From the NCBI GenBank assembly GCA_045577475.1, contig JAZNIM010000104.1:1-9599 (forward strand): a stretch of DNA of 9,599 bases, given 5' to 3'. Under the pieces are notes generated by a model. The model did not search any database. It saw nothing but the letters and a program-made list of their open reading frames with translations, and was not told where the DNA came from. Both the position numbers and the translations under genes were made by a program. Of this stretch, positions 5,140 to 9,599 are shown one piece after another; the first letter of the stretch is position 1; each line of letters starts with the position of its first letter. The stretch is from UMGS1387 sp045577475. Its GTDB lineage: Bacteria; Bacillota; Clostridia; Oscillospirales; CAG-382.

Positions 5140-8090
5140 TACTCATCACCCCCTTGATCGGACATGATTTGTTCTATTACATCAGCGAGGTCGATTTGAG
5201 CTGCAGCTGGATGCCAATATTTATAGTATTTAGGTTTAATTATAAAGAATGAATTTGTGTCAAAATATATCACATCGCGAATTTGATAAAACTTATCGTT
5301 GTATTCATATAATGAAAATCTAGCTAAAAGGTCCTTTTCATCATTTGTTTTACTCGTATGATAGATTTCATCATTACTACAGTCATCATTGATTAGTAAT
5401 TCAAATGCCGCGTAATTATTGCTTATATTAGGATACAATTTAACCGATATATGTTTGCCGCATGCGCTGTATATTGATGAAAATTGGTTAACAAAGCATT
5501 CCCCGTATTTCTTCAAATCATCAATGGTTACAGATTTGTATGCAGTGTTAACATTATGGTTTGTTAATTCTGGAATTTGGATATTAATAGTATAATCAAC
5601 AAAGCTATTATTTTCAAAACCAAATTCTTTTAAGATTATATCATCAAGTTGTTTTATATCGTCATCAATATCATAATTGTAAAGTATATATTTATTTTGA
5701 TTATCAATCATATTCTGAATGTGAGCAACTTTTTCTACTATCCTATTAGAGTACAAGTATGGAAATGCCAATACTTCTTCCATGAATCTTTGTTCTCTCT
5801 CTATTCCAATAGAAGTACCTAACATCAAATTTAAATAGGAATATAGTGATGAATTGAATAGCCCTACTAAATTCATCAAAAAATTTTTTTGTTCTAAAGA
5901 ACCTTTAATAATGTACATTGTCTTTTTAGAAACAAACGACTCTTCGCTATAAGCAGATTTTAGCTTATAGTTTTCACAATCTACACCAGTTGGAGTCAAA
6001 ACATATGGCGGGTCAAAAAGTCTACTATCTCTTGGTCTATGAATTTTTTGTTTATTGAATACTGTAGTGCGTGAACTGTTAACCATAAAATGCTCAACGC
6101 CATTTTGTGAGTTCAATAGTTTCCTTCCCACCAAGTGTGAAGCGTCTTTTCTGTCTCCATCTTGGTGTTCTACACCCGCACCTCTTATGATCGCAGGAGT
6201 TTGACTATCTATTTCTTGTTCTATAGTTGGATATTTTCTTTTTAGTTTTAATATATTTTCTAAGTCAAAACTACTCCCATATACAATAGTTTTCCAAGCC
6301 CAATCGTAATCAAATAGCATTGATTGAGAAATGTACTTAACGTCATTTTTTTCGATGCAGATCACATGGAACAACTTAAAAAAGACATTTGGTTTTATTG
6401 AGGTATAAACAATATTATTTGAAAGATTGTTTTCTTCACTATTGTATTGGAAAGCGACAATTGCTGCAGGGGCATCTGCATTTTCAAATACAAGTTTTCT
6501 TACCGAAGAAAGCTCCACTATATTACAAATTTTAGATTCTTTTAATAAAAATTTTCTAAACTTTATAGATGGTCCTTTTTGGTTATATAATAATTTAGAA
6601 TGTAGAATAAAACAACAGATTGTAGTATTCGAAGAAAAATCTCTTGCACGAAATACAAAACTTCTGCTAATTTCATTATTTTGTTGCATGCTATCATAGC
6701 CATGCGTTTTGCAATAAGAAAGATGCATGCCTGTTTTTACATTACCCCAAGGAGGATTACCGATAATATAGTCAAAATCTATATTTTTATTACGTAGAGG
6801 AGTCAACTTTTCTTCGTCAAAAAAATCACTTACAATTAAGTTTTCTCCCTTTAACCTTGGTAATGTAAATTCTGAAAGTGTTTTTGGATCTTTATAATCT
6901 AATATGGTTAGATATAGAGAAAAAATGGTTACATCTATAGCTTCTTCATTAATGTCAATACCATAAATGTTCTCGCTTAAAAGTTCGTTCAAAAGAGTGT
7001 CGTCATCACAATAAAGTTTCCCTGCCAAATTTTCTTGTATTATTCGTCTATAACTGTTTACTAAAAATACTCCAGAGCCACAAGACGGATCTAAAATTTT
7101 AAATGATAGTTTCTCTTTTAATGTTTTCATCACCGTCTTATCTAATATGTACTCAACTAAATAATTTGGAGTATAAAATGCATTATCTTGGACACGGGTT
7201 TCTTTTCCTAGAAGTATTTCATAAATATTGCTAATTAATTCTACAGGTATAATGTTAAAATCATATAACGAAAACAAAGATAATTGTTTGCAATTCATAA
7301 TTTCATTGCCTGAAAAGAATTTTTTCAAAAGCTCAAACACTTGATTGGTTAATTTATCACAATCTATCTCATTTTCATAATCAAAAAGATTTCCATTGAA
7401 TTTATCCTTCAAGTGAGCAAACAATCTATATATTTCTTCTTTGTTGCCGACTATTTCTAAAAAGTGGGATTGAGAATCTGATATGTTTTTAGAAAAATTT
7501 TTGTAATCTAAATCTACACCTCTATCTATAAGATAACGAATGAATATTAGTCTTAAAACAAGTTTTGTTGCGAATTGTATGTGATATGTATTTTTCAATT
7601 CATTTGTGAGAAATGAAATGTTGTCTAACAGAATTTGATTCAATTTATTTCCTGAATATGCTTGGCTATATTTATTCCAAAACATTGGATTAGAAATTTG
7701 CCAATATGAAAAAACAGAGTTTTCATTACACTCATCGTAGGTACAAGTTTCAATTTGTCTTAGTGTGTAATCAGACATATTTAAAGACATTCCGTTAAAT
7801 ATTCTTACACTGTTTTGGTCGCAGAAAATTGCAACAGGTATTTGAGCATTCCAAATTTGCCTGCTAACATTTTTAAAATCTGCGTCATCGTTTAAAGTTT
7901 TATCAAAAAACAATACAAATGGTGCATTATTAAGTACAAATACTGCGTAAGGGTTAATTTCCTTTATGATTCTTTTTGAATGAGGCGACAAAGACGAATT
8001 ATCAATTTGATTATGAAAAAAAAGATTGTTTGATCCTCTATATCCTAATTGATCAATAATATCATCTATAGGCAATTTGTATAATTTCAT
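5139..8090 (-). CDS. Eco57I-like N6-adenine DNA methyltransferase of an R-M system
   Basis: This 983-aa protein has the gamma-class N6-adenine methyltransferase core. Motif X is QDNAFYTPNYLVEYIL (301-316), motif I ILDPSCGSGVF (332-342, AdoMet binding), motif II region NIYGIDINEEAI (374-385), and catalytic motif IV GNPPWG (444-449). A target-recognition region probably spans about 600-780 (IVYGSSFDL, RPRDSRLFDPPYVLTPTG, LNLMLGTS). Residues about 40-105 have the strand/helix order of a PD-(D/E)XK nuclease as in Type IIG enzymes (PYAVFVLNNAPFVLFFDK, then PVAIFCDQNSVRIFNG) but no E-x-K, so it looks inactive. Residues about 840-983 form a C-terminal domain I cannot name. GAGGTG, 6 nt before the ATG at 8090, supports the start. 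It transfers methyl from AdoMet to adenine N6 in a specific site and should protect host DNA from the coupled nuclease downstream. A+T content is clearly above that of the left-hand genes, a sign of horizontal transfer. Confidence 0.9.
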   Translation of the reverse strand: MKLYKLPIDDIIDQLGYRGSNNLFFHNQIDNSSLSPHSKRIIKEINPYAVFVLNNAPFVLFFDKTLNDDADFKNVSRQIWNAQIPVAIFCDQNSVRIFNGMSLNMSDYTLRQIETCTYDECNENSVFSYWQISNPMFWNKYSQAYSGNKLNQILLDNISFLTNELKNTYHIQFATKLVLRLIFIRYLIDRGVDLDYKNFSKNISDSQSHFLEIVGNKEEIYRLFAHLKDKFNGNLFDYENEIDCDKLTNQVFELLKKFFSGNEIMNCKQLSLFSLYDFNIIPVELISNIYEILLGKETRVQDNAFYTPNYLVEYILDKTVMKTLKEKLSFKILDPSCGSGVFLVNSYRRIIQENLAGKLYCDDDTLLNELLSENIYGIDINEEAIDVTIFSLYLTILDYKDPKTLSEFTLPRLKGENLIVSDFFDEEKLTPLRNKNIDFDYIIGNPPWGNVKTGMHLSYCKTHGYDSMQQNNEISRSFVFRARDFSSNTTICCFILHSKLLYNQKGPSIKFRKFLLKESKICNIVELSSVRKLVFENADAPAAIVAFQYNSEENNLSNNIVYTSIKPNVFFKLFHVICIEKNDVKYISQSMLFDYDWAWKTIVYGSSFDLENILKLKRKYPTIEQEIDSQTPAIIRGAGVEHQDGDRKDASHLVGRKLLNSQNGVEHFMVNSSRTTVFNKQKIHRPRDSRLFDPPYVLTPTGVDCENYKLKSAYSEESFVSKKTMYIIKGSLEQKNFLMNLVGLFNSSLYSYLNLMLGTSIGIEREQRFMEEVLAFPYLYSNRIVEKVAHIQNMIDNQNKYILYNYDIDDDIKQLDDIILKEFGFENNSFVDYTINIQIPELTNHNVNTAYKSVTIDDLKKYGECFVNQFSSIYSACGKHISVKLYPNISNNYAAFELLINDDCSNDEIYHTSKTNDEKDLLARFSLYEYNDKFYQIRDVIYFDTNSFFIIKPKYYKYWHPAAAQIDLADVIEQIMSDQGGDE

Positions 8091-8265
8091 TTAATACACC
8101 TCTTTTAAGTTTTATACAAGGATTTTCAGTGAATAGCGAATATTTACTATTTAAAAAGAAACGGTATTAGGAGAGCCAAACTGCATTTGGGATTAGTTTA
8201 AAACTATGAATAACCCCCATAATACTATCAAAATTTAAGTCGCATTAAACAAAGAAAAGCCCAAA
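8091..8265 (-). promoter_or_regulatory. Upstream region of the methyltransferase gene with an operator-like palindrome
   Basis: The 175 bases between the TA-like pair and the methyltransferase contain a good GAGGTG ribosome site (8097-8102). A weak promoter candidate, TTCGCT (8140-8135), 18 nt, TATAAA (8116-8111), is visible on the minus strand. A 20-bp imperfect palindrome at 8132-8151 (16 of 20 positions symmetrical, arms AATAG/CTATT) overlaps the candidate -35. A second short inverted repeat, CCAAA-CTGCA-TTTGG, lies at 8176-8190. No clean terminator is visible after the upstream pair. The -35 matches the consensus at only three positions, so the promoter call is tentative. Confidence 0.35.
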
Positions 8266-8691
8266 TCACTTTTTCTCATTGTAAGACTCTTTTAGCCTGT
8301 CTATTGCAAGCTCAGGACTCATGGTATGATACATCAGATAAACTGTTTGCATAGTCTTAGCCGGGGCTTGCTTGTAAATGTCTTTGCTTGATTCGCCCGT
8401 GTATATATTCCAGTATCTATAAATATAACCGGTCCAGTACAATGTTTCGTTGTCAAAAACAACCCCATTATTGCTTATAGCAGCGGAATTTTCATCTTCC
8501 ATACGAGACATGATATATTCTTTGCCTGCCCACTGGATATGATGAAAATCCTTGTCCATATCTTTTGAAATATCAGTTGTCATAAATGACTTAATAAATG
8601 TTTCGCTGTCATAGCCCCGTTCGCCTGACAACTCAAACAATTTGCCCTGAGTATCACAAAGAGTTAATTGTAAGGATTTGGTCATAATCAT
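8266..8691 (-). CDS. Partner of the XRE-DUF3990 protein, putative antitoxin (139-141 aa)
   Basis: The frame opens at ATG 8691, which overlaps the stop of the upstream gene as ATGA. That ATG is only 3 nt after GGGAGG. The second ATG at 8685 has a 9-nt spacing and is the likelier start, giving a 139-aa protein beginning MTKSLQLTL. The product is soluble and acidic in its first half. Its C-terminal part, TGYIYRYWNIYTGESSKDIY (87-106) then APAKTMQTVYLMYHTMSPEL and AIDRLKESY, resembles from memory a conserved uncharacterised family encoded beside XRE/DUF3990 genes in gut Firmicutes. No enzymatic motif is seen. Tight translational coupling to an ADP-ribosyltransferase-like gene suggests an antitoxin or accessory protein. 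It could instead be the substrate of that enzyme. The function is inferred from context only. Confidence 0.65.
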   Translation of the reverse strand: MIMTKSLQLTLCDTQGKLFELSGERGYDSETFIKSFMTTDISKDMDKDFHHIQWAGKEYIMSRMEDENSAAISNNGVVFDNETLYWTGYIYRYWNIYTGESSKDIYKQAPAKTMQTVYLMYHTMSPELAIDRLKESYNEKK

Positions 8692-9542
8692 TTTCCTCCC
8701 AAAATTTCATCAAAGAACTTTCCTTCGCGGCGGTATTTTACTTCAATCTCATCAGCGAGAGCAATACCTTCTTTTCTGCGCTCTACGCTCATATCACGGA
8801 GAATTGCAAGTTCAAGCTGAGATAAACTTTCCTCTTTTAATACCTTGATTTGTTTACATGCCTTTTCAGTAATTGCTACATATTGCTTCCCAAGATCAAG
8901 TGCAGATAAACAATGAATCAACGCTGTATCTGTCAAAGTTTTATTAAAGAAACGGGAAAGTTCGGTATACATACGGTCATTTGCGATATATCCAACAATG
9001 ATATCGTACCCATTTGCAAAATTAGCATACTTTTCATAAATTTCAGTACCAATAGCTGATTCCATTTCTTTACGATAATACGCTATGAGAAGTGCCCATT
9101 CAAGACCAATTTCAACATTAAGAACTTTAAGTCCGGTCAAGTCAAGCTGTACTGTATAAAACTTTGGTTTGTCTTCTGCGCATACCAAAGTAAGAGGTTG
9201 CAATGTGCTTGTTCCCATATAAAAACCCTGACCAAAATCGCATTCACAACGACTGATAGGTGCAATGTCTCCAACTATACCATTTTTAGATCCGTGATAT
9301 AGAATTAACTTATTATTAGTATTCTCGTATGTTTTTGATTCTATTATCATATTAGCCAAATCAACACTATTGTCCTTGCAAAATTGATATAACTGCTTTT
9401 GAGCCATTTTGTTTGGTTCGGTCTTTCCATTCTCCCAACGATTAATGGAGAGCACAGTAGTTCCTAAGCACTCTGCAAACTGCTCCTGATTCATACTAAC
9501 AGAATTTCTTATATTTTTAATTAAATCTTTCAAAAAGAACAC
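8688..9542 (-). CDS. XRE helix-turn-helix fused to DUF3990 (ADP-ribosyltransferase-like) protein, putative toxin
   Basis: Numbering is from the GTG at 9542 (284 aa). Residues about 7-58 are an XRE helix-turn-helix (MNQEQFAECLG, then LSINRWENGKTEPN). Residues about 78-235 match DUF3990, a fold related to ADP-ribosyltransferases: LILYHGSK (79-86), CDFGQGFYMGTS (101-112), QLDLTGLKVLNV (132-143), YDIIVGYIANDRMY (179-192) and LGKQYVAIT (217-225). The His of YHGS, the Tyr of GFYMGT and the KQYV segment sit where the NAD-binding and catalytic positions of such folds lie. The tail 236-284 is charged and helical. The predicted role is NAD-dependent modification of a cell target, with autoregulation through the helix-turn-helix. 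The start is uncertain: an in-frame TAG lies just before the GTG, but TTG at 9533, 8 nt after GGCGG, gives the typical XRE start (M)KDLIKNIRNS and is preferred. It overlaps the partner gene by ATGA. Confidence 0.8.
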   Translation of the reverse strand: MFFLKDLIKNIRNSVSMNQEQFAECLGTTVLSINRWENGKTEPNKMAQKQLYQFCKDNSVDLANMIIESKTYENTNNKLILYHGSKNGIVGDIAPISRCECDFGQGFYMGTSTLQPLTLVCAEDKPKFYTVQLDLTGLKVLNVEIGLEWALLIAYYRKEMESAIGTEIYEKYANFANGYDIIVGYIANDRMYTELSRFFNKTLTDTALIHCLSALDLGKQYVAITEKACKQIKVLKEESLSQLELAILRDMSVERRKEGIALADEIEVKYRREGKFFDEILGGK

Positions 9543-9548
9543 CGCCTA
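9541..9548 (-). promoter_or_regulatory. Ribosome binding site deciding the start of the XRE-DUF3990 gene
   Basis: AGGCGG on the minus strand lies within the TAGGCGGTG stretch. It is about 8 nt before TTG at 9533-9531 and touches the GTG at 9542, so only the TTG has workable spacing. A stronger GGAGGTG at 9566-9560 probably lies upstream of the transcription start and is about 17 nt from the GTG. Confidence 0.5.
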
Positions 9549-9566
9549 TCATTTGATAACACCTCC

Positions 9567-9595
9567 ATTATATATTATGAGTGGACAATTGTCAA
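9567..9595 (-). promoter_or_regulatory. Consensus sigma-A promoter of the XRE-DUF3990 cassette
   Basis: On the minus strand TTGACA (9595-9590) and TATAAT (9572-9567) are both perfect and separated by 17 nt. Transcription should begin near 9560, giving a 5' leader of only about 20-27 nt. Such an unusually strong promoter for a TA-like pair implies tight repression, and a palindrome overlaps the -35. Confidence 0.85.
9584..9593. promoter_or_regulatory. Perfect 10-bp palindrome GACAATTGTC overlapping the -35, candidate operator
   Basis: GACAATTGTC is fully self-complementary and covers four bases of the TTGACA -35 element and the start of the spacer. A dimeric XRE protein bound here would block RNA polymerase. 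The encoded XRE-DUF3990 protein, alone or with its partner, is the natural candidate. Binding is inferred from position only. Confidence 0.5.
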
Positions 9596-9599
9596 TAGG

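Noticed and set aside
5139..8090. The methyltransferase as PglX of a BREX or DISARM system
   Set aside because: None of the companion genes (brxA-C, pglZ, drm genes) are in the window, and a directly coupled small PD-(D/E)XK gene fits a simple restriction-modification pair better.
1..9599. CRISPR array, tRNA, rRNA, insertion sequence or integrase
   Set aside because: No regularly spaced repeats, no cloverleaf or CCA-ending stem set, and no transposase or recombinase coding sequence were seen on either strand.

Overview
This window comes from a low-to-moderate G+C Gram-positive bacterium, most likely a gut-type Clostridia (Oscillospiraceae/Lachnospiraceae-like). The evidence is strong AAGGAG/GAGG-type ribosome binding sites, consensus TTGACA/TAnAAT promoters and family resemblance of the encoded proteins. 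No assignment below class level is possible from the sequence alone. Every convincing gene is on the minus strand, so the transcriptional order runs from high to low coordinates.

Right part (about 8266-9599): a two-gene cassette under a near-perfect promoter. The first gene encodes an XRE-type helix-turn-helix fused to a DUF3990 (ADP-ribosyltransferase-like) domain. The second, overlapping by ATGA, encodes a ~139-141 aa acidic partner. The layout is that of a toxin-antitoxin module.

Middle part (4474-8090): a clearly more A+T-rich two-gene restriction-modification cassette. It encodes a 983-aa Eco57I-like N6-adenine DNA methyltransferase (motifs X, I and IV visible) whose stop codon overlaps the start of a 221-aa PD-(D/E)XK nuclease (TAATG). 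The methyltransferase N-terminus looks like a nuclease fold that has lost its catalytic residues, with the active nuclease supplied in trans by the small gene. With the neighbouring TA-like pair this forms a small defence island.

Junction (3940-4473): a gene-poor stretch with a probable decayed fragment of a foreign coding region (about 4114-4191, plus strand) and a possible 43-aa ORF. It is probably the edge of the acquired DNA.

Left part (1-3939): ordinary chromosomal genes of higher G+C. They are a stand-alone EAL-domain protein (c-di-GMP turnover or sensing) with a strong terminator, a CPA2-type cation:proton antiporter with a terminator-like hairpin, and a ROK-family regulator with a strong promoter. 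The ROK gene is followed 33 nt later by a sugar phosphate isomerase/epimerase-like gene that runs off the window, a probable sugar-catabolic operon with its own regulator.
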